Shown: one piece after another, positions 33,771-42,400 of the stretch
How the letters are laid out: every line of letters begins with the position of its first letter
Position numbering within the stretch: the first letter of the stretch is position 1
Assembly: GCA_036270095.1 (NCBI GenBank)
Contig: DATBDE010000149.1
Span: 10,898 to 74,897, forward strand
Direction of reading: 5' to 3'
Source: DATBDE01 sp036270095
Lineage (GTDB): Bacteria > Actinomycetota > Thermoleophilia > Solirubrobacterales > Solirubrobacteraceae
DNA: 64,000 nt
The notes under the pieces: generated by a model
Told to the model about the DNA's origin: nothing
The model's database searches: none
What the model saw: only the letters and a program-made list of their open reading frames with translations
Program-made: the position numbers and the translations under genes

Positions 33771-35699
33771 CTGGTAGCGCGTTGGTGGGTGCTGGCGGTT
33801 GTCGTGGCCCTTTCCGTGGCCGGGACGGTGGGAGCAGCGCCAGCGGCGGCGGACTCTCCGGTGCAGATCACCGGGGCGTCGCTGACGCCGGGATTCGACG
33901 AGGGGATCAGCGACTACACGGTCAGGTGCGACACCCCGGTGGACCTGGCCGTCAATGCGCCGGACGGGGTCAACGTCTCGATTGACGGCGGCTCGCCTCA
34001 GACCGGCGCGTTCCACGCTTCGGTCAACCTTCAGCCGGATCGGGGGTTCAGCTGGGTCATCAGCCGCGGGGGTCAGTCGACCACCTATCACGCCCGCTGC
34101 CTCCCCGCGGATTTCCCCGCGTTCACGGTGGAGCGGCCCGGCCAGCCGCAGGCGCAGTGGTACATCGTGGCGCCGAATGCCCGGCTCGGCCAGGCGAGCA
34201 CGCAGTCGTACGTTCTGATCTTCGACAACCGCGGTGTCCCGGTGTGGTGGTATCGCGACCCGAGCGCGACTCCGTTCGACGTGCGGCTGTTGCCGAATGG
34301 GCATCTCGTGTGGGACTCGGTGCTGGGCAACTATCAGGAGCACGCCCTCGACCAGAACGCGGTGCTTCACACCTACCAGACCGTCGGAATTCCGACGGAC
34401 TACCACGACCTGCAGGTGATGGCCAACGGCGACATCCTGATGTTCGGCTTCTCGGAGCGCAGCGGCGTGGACGTCAGCAAGTTCGTGCCCGGCAAGACCA
34501 GCGCCAGCGTCATCGACGCCGTGATTCAGGAGATCGATCCAAACGACGGGCATCTGGTGTGGTCGTGGAATTCGAAGGACCACATCGGCCTCAACGAAAC
34601 CGACCCCCATTGGTGGCCGGCGTTGACGGAGCCCTACGACATCATCCACATGAATTCGGTGGAGGACGACGGCGACGGCATCATCTTCTCCGCTCGTCAC
34701 CTCGACGCCGTCTACCGCATCGACAAGGCAACCGGGAACATCGACTGGAAGCTGGGCAGCGACGATCCGGTAACGCGCACGAGCGAGAGCTTGACGGTTG
34801 TCGACGATCCCTTCGGGGACCACCCGTTCGGCGGGCAGCACGACGCCCGGCGGCTCCCCGACGGCACGGTCACCGTCCACGACAACGGAACCAATGCCAA
34901 CCACCCTCCCCGCGCGGTCCGCTACAGCATCGACCCGCTGGCCAAGACGGCGAAGCTCGTCGAGTCCGTCAGCGATCCCCAGATCCCCGGCTCCTTCTGC
35001 TGTGGCGGCACGCGCAAGCTCCCCACCGGGGACTGGGTGATGTCGTGGGGGTCGGACCCGATCGTCGAGGAGATGACGCCGGCCAGCCAGCGCGTCTTCG
35101 CACTCAACTTCGCCGACAACTACTTCTCGTACCGCGTGGAGCCGCTCATGCCCGGCCGCCTCGAGGCGAGCACGCTCCGCTCCGGCATGGACACGCTCCA
35201 TCCCCGCATCGCGACGAGCGTCCAAGGGCCGGTGCCCGCGGGCGTCAATGTGGCCGGGGCGCCGTCCGGACGCAACACCTCGTCGAGCGGGTCGGGTTCC
35301 TCGACGGCGAGTGATCAATCGTCGGCGCCCCTGACCGGACCGGCGACGCAGCCGCTTCGCGTCACGCTGACGCGGCGCAACCGGCGCATCCGCGTCGGCA
35401 AGAACGGCGTGTTCTCGTTCTCGCTCGGTGCCCAGGCCGTCGACGCGGCGGGTCGGGCGGGGTTCTCGCTGCGGCTGCCCCGGCACGAGCGGGCCGCGGG
35501 CACGGTGTCGCTGCGGTCCAAGGCGTTCGTCTCGACCGCCGGGCTTCCGACGACGATCTCGGCGCGGTTGACCACCCGGCAGCATCGGATCCTGAAGGCG
35601 GCGCGTCGCCTGCGGGTGACTGCGACGATCAGCGTCCACGACCCAGCGGGCCGCGCGGCTCGCCGCAGCTACCACTTCGCGCTGCTGGCCCCGCGCTGA
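33771..35699 (+). CDS. Secreted arylsulfotransferase (ASST)-like protein
   Basis: A protein of about 642 residues with a signal peptide (WWVLAVVVALSVAGTVGA, cut near AAADS), a short beta domain, then a propeller-like region typical of ASST: HDLQVMANGDILMFG, DPNDGHLVWSWN, DIIHMNSVEDDGDGIIFSAR and GQHDARRLPDGTVTVHDNG, with several conserved histidines. Known relatives transfer sulfate between phenols in the periplasm. A Ser-rich linker (about 505-525) leads to a basic C-terminal beta domain. Start: GGGGAAGGAG (33753-33762) is followed eight bases later by CTG 33771, with no ATG/GTG/TTG between; the next standard start is GTG 33789, 26 bases away. Substrate unknown. Confidence 0.75.
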   Translation: MVARWWVLAVVVALSVAGTVGAAPAAADSPVQITGASLTPGFDEGISDYTVRCDTPVDLAVNAPDGVNVSIDGGSPQTGAFHASVNLQPDRGFSWVISRGGQSTTYHARCLPADFPAFTVERPGQPQAQWYIVAPNARLGQASTQSYVLIFDNRGVPVWWYRDPSATPFDVRLLPNGHLVWDSVLGNYQEHALDQNAVLHTYQTVGIPTDYHDLQVMANGDILMFGFSERSGVDVSKFVPGKTSASVIDAVIQEIDPNDGHLVWSWNSKDHIGLNETDPHWWPALTEPYDIIHMNSVEDDGDGIIFSARHLDAVYRIDKATGNIDWKLGSDDPVTRTSESLTVVDDPFGDHPFGGQHDARRLPDGTVTVHDNGTNANHPPRAVRYSIDPLAKTAKLVESVSDPQIPGSFCCGGTRKLPTGDWVMSWGSDPIVEEMTPASQRVFALNFADNYFSYRVEPLMPGRLEASTLRSGMDTLHPRIATSVQGPVPAGVNVAGAPSGRNTSSSGSGSSTASDQSSAPLTGPATQPLRVTLTRRNRRIRVGKNGVFSFSLGAQAVDAAGRAGFSLRLPRHERAAGTVSLRSKAFVSTAGLPTTISARLTTRQHRILKAARRLRVTATISVHDPAGRAARRSYHFALLAPR

Positions 35700-35727
35700 G
35701 GGCGCCGACAACCCGCGCGCGCGAGCC

Positions 35728-36477
35728 TCACTCCGTCCGGTCGACCGTGCCGACGAGGACGGCGTTGGCGGCGCAGAGCAGCTCGTCGTAGCGCACGTCC
35801 CACACGTCGGCTGGCTCGGCCTCCTCCCACGCGGTGCGGCCCGTGCGGCGGAGGGCGCGCAGCGTGGAGAACGGGACCCGCCCGGCACGGATGGCCTGGT
35901 CGAGCACGGGGTTGTAGCCGACGGGCAGGGTGACGAGCAGCGTGCCGCCCACCCGGAGATGGCGGGCCAGCGCCTCGACCGACTGCGCTGCGCGCGGCGG
36001 ATCGCGCACCGTCTCGTCCCAGCCGACGTGCTCGAGGGTGGAAACGGAGACGATGAGGTCGTAGGGCTCGGAGGGTGAGTACTCGAGGGCGTCGACGTTG
36101 AGCACGCCGGCGCCCCGCTCGTACTTGTCGACCACCGTGTGGCCGCGGTAGCCGTAGTGCGCGAGCACGTTCCCCACTTCGAGCACGCGCCCGCCGCGCG
36201 CCTCGGTGAGCGCCCGCGCCGCGATCGGCAGCTCGACGGCGCGCTCGTTCAGCCAGGTGAACCCGTGCCGGTGGTACAGGAACCGGTACTCGCGGCCACC
36301 GAACCTGAACCCGGGGCTGGAGCCGCCGAGCGTGCGGGGGAGTCCGGCCGCGTACCCCGCACACCAGGTCGCCATCTCCCGGACGGCGTGGCGCATCCCG
36401 CGCTCGCGCGCGCGGTGGCGGACCCGCGCCAGCGGGGGCGGCGGCACGTACGCCGCGTCGGCCACCTCAGGAGACAA
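35728..36477 (-). CDS. SAM-dependent methyltransferase-like protein
   Basis: A 249-residue class I methyltransferase candidate. GRVLEVGNVLAHYG (97-110) is the SAM-binding motif I, followed by an acidic residue in VVDKYER, DLIVSVSTLEHVG (motif II region) and HLRVGGTLLVTLPVGYNP (motif III region). The first 80 residues (HGFTWLNERAVELPI) are seen with glycan or glycolipid methyltransferases. Its start overlaps the end of the condensation-type gene by 11 bases, so they are in one minus-strand run with the GT-C gene. Acceptor unknown. Confidence 0.8.
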   Translation of the reverse strand: MSPEVADAAYVPPPPLARVRHRARERGMRHAVREMATWCAGYAAGLPRTLGGSSPGFRFGGREYRFLYHRHGFTWLNERAVELPIAARALTEARGGRVLEVGNVLAHYGYRGHTVVDKYERGAGVLNVDALEYSPSEPYDLIVSVSTLEHVGWDETVRDPPRAAQSVEALARHLRVGGTLLVTLPVGYNPVLDQAIRAGRVPFSTLRALRRTGRTAWEEAEPADVWDVRYDELLCAANAVLVGTVDRTE

Positions 36478-37603
36478 TCGGGAGCTCCGCGGCCGACCCG
36501 CGCCCGCCGCCGCGCGCGTCCGCCGGAAGCTCGGCGACGAGCCCGGTCAACAGCCGCTCGGCGTCGTCGGGCCCGAAGTCCCGCGCTCGCACGCGCAGCG
36601 ACAGCGTCGTGGCGCCGGCAACGGTGGCTGCGCCGAGCGCGACCGCGGAGCGGCCGTACTGCTTGGGGAAGAACGCGACCGAGGACAGCTCCGGCGGACC
36701 GCTCAGGACGCCGAGGTTGGACACCAGCAGGCTCGAGCCGAGCTGCTCGGCCATCAGTCGGGCGGCCGCCGCCAGCGGCCGCGGCAGGGCGGGTGCGCGC
36801 CCGACGCGCTCGGCGGGCGTTCGCGCTAGCACGGCCGCCACCGCCGCATCGTCCGCGGCGCCGTCGAGGTGGAGGCGCAACCACGTGGCGTCGTGCGCGA
36901 GCGTCGGCTCGGCGCCGCTGCGCCGGGAGACGCCGACCGCCACCACCGGCCGGCGCGTCGGCCCCCCCTGAGCCTGGTTCCAGGCGCGCATGCCACGGGC
37001 CGCGGCGCCGACGAGGGTGGCCGTGCCACCGTGCATGACGGGCCCGGTGGCGGCGACGAGCCGGTCGCCGCGCACCCCCCGGTCGCGTCGCGGCGGATGA
37101 ACCCGCGCCGGCGGCGTGAAGATCGCCTCGCGAAGCCTGCGCGCGACCGCCGCGGGGCGCCAGCCTTCGCCCGGCGGGGAGATGACGCCCCGCACGGAGC
37201 TGGTCACCGGGGCCCCGAGCACCCAGCCGAGGAGCGCTATCAGGCCGAGGCCGTCGAGCGCACCGTGGTGGGCGGCGAGCACGACCGCCGCGTGGTCGCC
37301 GCCGCTGATGGCAGCGCGCACCGTCGGGCCGCCCTCGGCGTACGGCGTGTCGGCGAACGCGCTCCGGACCCGGGGCAGGTCGGCGTCGGCGACCGCGTCG
37401 ACCGGCGCAGGCGGGCCGAGGGCCGGCGCCGCCGCGCTCGCGGCCACGAGCCGCTCGCGCACGCGATCGGCGGACAGGGGGGCCGAGAGGACCGCCTCGA
37501 GCACGATGCTCCACGCCGCCTCGGGCTGGCCGGTCCAGGCCAGTGCGTCCTTGGCGCGCGAAACCGCCTCGCGCGGGTCGACCGCTTCAGCCGCAGCGGT
37601 CAT
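36467..37603 (-). CDS. Condensation/PapA-type acyltransferase-like protein
   Basis: A 378-residue protein carrying HHGALDG at 112-118, the HHxxxDG catalytic motif of BAHD/condensation/wax-synthase-like acyltransferases, within VVLAAHHGALDGLGLIALLGW. Near the C-terminus SSLLVSNLGVLSG resembles the N-terminal-face motif of the same superfamily. These enzymes move acyl chains from CoA or carrier proteins; PapA members acylate glycolipids. Operon position (ATGA with GT-C gene, overlap with a methyltransferase) suggests decoration of a glycolipid or glycan. Low similarity by eye to any one subfamily. Confidence 0.72.
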   Translation of the reverse strand: MTAAAEAVDPREAVSRAKDALAWTGQPEAAWSIVLEAVLSAPLSADRVRERLVAASAAAPALGPPAPVDAVADADLPRVRSAFADTPYAEGGPTVRAAISGGDHAAVVLAAHHGALDGLGLIALLGWVLGAPVTSSVRGVISPPGEGWRPAAVARRLREAIFTPPARVHPPRRDRGVRGDRLVAATGPVMHGGTATLVGAAARGMRAWNQAQGGPTRRPVVAVGVSRRSGAEPTLAHDATWLRLHLDGAADDAAVAAVLARTPAERVGRAPALPRPLAAAARLMAEQLGSSLLVSNLGVLSGPPELSSVAFFPKQYGRSAVALGAATVAGATTLSLRVRARDFGPDDAERLLTGLVAELPADARGGGRGSAAELPIVS

Positions 37604-38982
37604 GGGTGGGAGACCGGCCGCGCGGGCCTCTTGGCTGGCGGCGGCGGCGCGACCGCGCGCTTCTTTCGCTCGCGCGCCCGCAGCGCCTCATAGCCGGCCG
37701 CCAGTGCGACGGCGTCGAGGACGAGGAGCGTGAGGTCGGCGGGGTGACGAAGGCGCGTCAGGCCCCAGGTGAGGGCGGCTGACACCGTCGCGACCACCGC
37801 CGGCGACAACAGGATGAGCAGCGGCTTTCGTCGGCGGTAGAGCAGGACCGCTCCGTAGATCCCCAACGGGAGGAGCACGAGCAGGTAGGTCCAGGTCCCG
37901 ATGACGGCCACGTTGTAGTCGCGGCCGTCCCCTCTCGCCTGCGCCGTGGGATCTTGGAGGTCCCAGGTCCGCAGGACGCGAATGAACATCACCCGGGGCA
38001 GGTCGCCGACGTGGTCGGCGATGTAGTCGAGGCCCTGGCGGCGCCAGATCGCGTGCTGTGCGGGCTCGGTGAGGTTCGGGTTTGCCGCCGCCAGGCAGGT
38101 GATGTCCCAGGTCCCGGTCTCGGGGCCGTGGTACGTCTTGTCGCAGTTGGCCCCCGCGAGGACCGACGCCTCGTTGAAGGAGATGAGCACGGGCTCGCCG
38201 AACGCCAGCAGGTTGCGAAGCGTCCACGGCGCCAGCGTGAGCGCGGTTGCGACGAGCATCACGATCACGAGCCTTCGGCGCGACACCTTCTTGGGCCTGG
38301 CCCGGACGCAGACCGGGATGGCCAGGAAGGGGACGAAGAGGAGCGCCTCGCCGCGCGTCAGCGCAGCGAGGCCCAGCAGGATTCCCAGGATCGCGGCGGA
38401 GCGTGGCACGGGCCGGTCGACGACGCGGTAGGCCGCGAGCAGCGCCAGCACCACCAGAAGGCCGTAGAGGCTCTCGCTCATCAGCGAGCCGTCCCTGGCG
38501 ATGAGCGTGGGCGAGACCGCGGCCAGCGCCGCGGCGATCAGGCCGATGCGGTCCCCGCCGACCCGTCGGCCCAGGTAGCCGACCGCGGCCACCGCCGCGA
38601 CGCCGAACAAGGCACAGATGAACTGCTCCGCCGTCCAGGAGCCGAGGCCGAAGAAGGCCGGCACGGCGAGCACGGTGGGCCACAGCGGCGGGTGGCCCGC
38701 CGATGGCGTGACGGTCCCGAAGAAGTCGAAGACGAAGGGGGAGATGAACCCCCGCCCGGCGGCGAGGTTGTTCGCCACGTCGTGGAAGTACTGGCGGTCG
38801 TCAAACCCCCGGTCCCCCGCCACGTCGAGCGCGACGTACAGAATCCGGATCAGCAGCGCGGCTCCCACGATCGCGCCGAGCCGGGCCTTGAAGGTGCGCG
38901 GCAGCCTTCGGAAGGCCGGGCTGGCGCCCGGCCTCCGGGGCTTGGTGGGCGTTCGACGGGGCGGCGAGGCTACGTTGGCCAC
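37600..38982 (-). CDS. GT-C family glycosyltransferase (ArnT/PMT-like)
   Basis: A 460-residue polytopic protein with about eleven helices. The first external loop reads DRGFDDRQYFHDVANNLAAGRG, with acidic residues placed as in ArnT/PMT and PMT_2 enzymes, followed by PSAGHPPLWPTVLAVP and GYLGRRVGGDRIGL. Such enzymes use polyprenyl-phosphate sugars and act on the outer face of the membrane. The C-terminal tail is Lys/Arg/Pro rich. It is the first of three overlapping minus-strand genes with the PapA-like and methyltransferase genes. Confidence 0.82.
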   Translation of the reverse strand: MANVASPPRRTPTKPRRPGASPAFRRLPRTFKARLGAIVGAALLIRILYVALDVAGDRGFDDRQYFHDVANNLAAGRGFISPFVFDFFGTVTPSAGHPPLWPTVLAVPAFFGLGSWTAEQFICALFGVAAVAAVGYLGRRVGGDRIGLIAAALAAVSPTLIARDGSLMSESLYGLLVVLALLAAYRVVDRPVPRSAAILGILLGLAALTRGEALLFVPFLAIPVCVRARPKKVSRRRLVIVMLVATALTLAPWTLRNLLAFGEPVLISFNEASVLAGANCDKTYHGPETGTWDITCLAAANPNLTEPAQHAIWRRQGLDYIADHVGDLPRVMFIRVLRTWDLQDPTAQARGDGRDYNVAVIGTWTYLLVLLPLGIYGAVLLYRRRKPLLILLSPAVVATVSAALTWGLTRLRHPADLTLLVLDAVALAAGYEALRARERKKRAVAPPPPAKRPARPVSHP

Positions 38983-38992
38983 GCCGCGGACC

Positions 38993-39325
38993 TCAGAACG
39001 GCGACCGGGTGCACTTCGTCACGTCTTGGCGGGCAAACCGGCCGAGCGGGGAGTTGTCACCCGCCGTACGCACGCCGACCGCCTCCACGCAGCCGCGGTA
39101 GTGGCTCTCCCCCGCGGACCACAAGAGCGCAAGGCCGATCAACACGAGCGCCGCGACCAGAGCCCAGGGCAGGATCGCTTCGGCGTTCGGCCGCCGGCGG
39201 GGCGCGTCCTCGGACTCGTCGGCCTCTCCCTCGCCGAGCTCCCCGCCGTCGTGCTCTTCGGCGACGTCCGCATCCGCCTCCTCGGGCGTCGGCTGTCGTG
39301 ACTCGCCCGCCGTGTGCTCAGTCAT
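38993..39325 (-). CDS. Small acidic single-span membrane protein
   Basis: A 110-residue protein: an acidic, disordered N-terminus (EEADADVAEEHDGGELGEGE), one span at about 50-70 (LPWALVAALVLIGLALLW), and a short outer tail with two cysteines (C79 and C105). AGGAGG five bases before ATG 39325 fixes the start. It lies 10 bases upstream of the GT-C gene on the same strand, so it likely heads that operon, opposite the AftD-like pair. Function unknown. Confidence 0.68.
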   Translation of the reverse strand: MTEHTAGESRQPTPEEADADVAEEHDGGELGEGEADESEDAPRRRPNAEAILPWALVAALVLIGLALLWSAGESHYRGCVEAVGVRTAGDNSPLGRFARQDVTKCTRSPF

Positions 39326-39437
39326 CTCCGCCTCCTGGTTCAGGTGCCGCTCGAAAGGCGCACCATTCTTGCCGAGCGCGATCAGAGCCGTCAACCCGCT
39401 GCCGTGAGCGTCAAACGGCGGCAGGTAGGGTCCGCGC

Positions 39438-42400
39438 ATGGCGGCTCGGGCCCTAGGCGTCGCACCCTCGGCCGCGGCCTCCATGCGCCGCTGGATGGCC
39501 CGCCCGCCTGCGATTCCCCTGGTCCTCGGCGTGGGTGCGTTCGTGCTCGCGCTGGTCCAGCGGCCCGGGGATCTCGTGGTCGACTCGCGCGTCGAGCTCA
39601 CCGTCGACCCGGGCCTGTTCCTGCACCGGGTGGCGTCGCTGTGGAGCTCCACCACGGATCTGGGCCACATCCAGAGCGGCCAGTTCGTCGGCTACCTGTT
39701 CCCCATGGCCCCGTGGTTCGCCGGGGCCAAGGCGGTGGGCCTGTCGATGTGGGTGGCGGAGCGCCTGTGGATGGGTGCGCTGCTCGCCATCGCTGCTTGG
39801 GGGGCGGTGCGGGTGGTGGACCTGCTCTACAGCGAGAAGCGCGGAACGGCGCACTTCGTCGCGGGGCTTATCTTTGCCGTCAACCCCTACGTCGTCAGCT
39901 TCGCCAGCCGGGCAACGGTCGCGCTGCTGGCCCACGCCGCTCTGCCCTGGCTGATCGTGGCCGCGCATCGGGGCCTGGGCGACTCCACCCGCCGCTGGCG
40001 CTGGCCCGCGGTGACGGGCATCGCCCTAGCGTGCGCCGGAGGCGGCGTCAACGCGGCCCTGCTGCCCTGGATCATCGCGGCACCCGTTGCGCTCATCCTC
40101 TACGAGTGGCTGATCCTGCGGGCGCGGACGCGCCACGATGCGTGGGCCTTCAGCTGGAGAGCGGCGGTGTGCGCCCTGCTGGGGTCGGTGTGGTGGATCG
40201 TGCCGGTCGCGTTCCAGTCGCGCTACGGCGCCAACTTCCTCGCGTTCATCGAGCAGCCGCAGACGATCTGGGCCACGCCGAGCATGTCGGAGTCGCTCCG
40301 GCTCCTCGGCTACTGGATCTTCTACTTCTGGACCGGATACGGCGGCGCGCAGCAGCCGCTGTACGAGTCCGCGTCGACCTACCTCTTCGACATCCCGGTC
40401 CTCGTCGCCACCTTCGCGGTGCCCCTCGTGGCGTTGGGCAGCCTGCGGTGGTTGCGGGCCTGGCGGTTCGCGCCGTACTTCCTTGCCCTGGCGGTCTTCG
40501 CGCTGCTCACGATGGCGATCGGGTTTCCGCAGGGAAAGCCGCTGGAGCGCGCGCTCGACTGGCTCTACTACCACGTCCCGGCGTTACAGACCCTGCGCAC
40601 CACGTACAAGGCAGCCCCCGTTCTCGCCCTGGCGTTCGGCTGCCTGGGGGGCGCGGGCGCGCACGTCATGATCCGGGCGATCCGCAAGGCGACGTGGCCG
40701 CGGACGCAGGCGCGGACGGGCGCGCTCGTGGTAGCGCTCCTCGTCCTCGCCGCGATCCCGGTGCTCTACGGCCTCCCCTTCTTCACCGGCGTGGGAACGG
40801 ACTCGCGCCTCGCGTACCACGTCCCTCGCTACTGGCCACAGGCGCTCGCGGACGCCAACCGAACCACGCCCACGGGCCAGCGGCTGATGATCATGCCGGG
40901 CCAGCTCTATCCGTGGTATCGGTGGGGTGAGACCGGCAGCGCCATCGGGCCGGCGATCTCGAAACGGCCGGTGCTCGTGCGCGACGTCCTGCGGTACGCG
41001 GACCCTCGTTCGAGCCAGCTGCTCGCGACCGTCGACGACCTCGTGCAACAGGGGCGCCTCGTGCGCGGCCAGCTGCTGCCGCTCCTCCGGCTGATGGGGG
41101 TCGGGCAGGTGCTCGTCGCCACCGACGGCCGGATCGACCAGACGGGCGAGTCCTCTCCGGCCACCGTCAGCCGGGCGCTCGGCCCCGGGGTGTTCGCCCC
41201 CGGCCGAGCCGCGCAGTCCTACGGGGGGCGCTCGCGGTTCGTCCCTGCGGCCGGTTTCGGGGGTCCGGCCGCGGAGCTGCCGGACGTGCGGCGGTACCCG
41301 CTTCCCGGCGCGGGGCCGGGGATCGTCCGGCTCCATTCGGTGCAGCGACCCACCGTGCTCGACGGCGACGCCGACGGGGTCGCCGCGCTCGCCGCCGTGG
41401 GCTTGCTCGACCCGAGCCGGGCGCTGTTCTACGCCGGCGATCTCAGCGGGCAGCAGACCGCGGAGCAGGTCCGCCACGGGGCCGACCTCGTGCTCTCGGA
41501 CTCCAATCGCCGGCGCATCGTCTCCGGGGTGCGGGTGACCGAGGACCAGGGGCCGACGCTCGGGCGCAGCGATCCCATCCCGAGCAGCCTGCCGTCCTAC
41601 GATCTCTTCTCCCGTCGTGGGAGTCCCGACCAGACGGTTGCGGACTACGACAACCTGCGCTACCTCCGCTCGCCGGGGTCGATCTCGTTCTCGCTCCTGC
41701 CGCAGTACCGGCCGTACGCCGCCTTCGACGGGCGACTGGACACCACCTGGCTCGTAGGGACCCCCGACCCGCGACGCGGCCCGCTCAGCGTCGCCCTGAC
41801 CCGACCGCGACCCGTGAGCTCCATCCGCGTACACCCGCACCAGGACCGTCTCGGCTACCCCGTCCGCCTCGGGGTCACGATCAACGGCGGCCCCGAGCGT
41901 TCGGTCAAGACCGCGCTGGGCTGGAACACGATCCCGGTCCACGCCGTGCTCCGGACGCTGAGCTTGCGGATCCTCCAGATGGGCCCGGGCCCGTTCACCG
42001 GCGGCGGCGGGCTCGACGAGGTGCAGATCCCCGGGGTGCGGACCCAGGAATCGCTGCGCTTACCGACGCGCCTGACCGCGCAGACACGCGGGCTCGACCT
42101 CGGGCACAACGCCGTCGACGTCGTGCTGCAGCGGACGACCGCCGACTTGCCGTTCCAGGCCGGCAGCAACGTGACCGACGCCCAGGCGCAGAACGCCGCC
42201 GACGCAGTCGACCCCGAGCCCGGCATCCGGCGCCGCGTGACCCTGCCGGTCGCCCGCACGTTCGACATGGGTGGGCGAGCCAGCGTCGGACCCGGGGCGC
42301 CCGACCACCTGATCGACGATCTCGTGGGGATGCCACGGGACTGGCGCTTCGACGGCACCAACCGCTTCGAGGGCATACCGATCAACCGTGCCTCTTCGGC

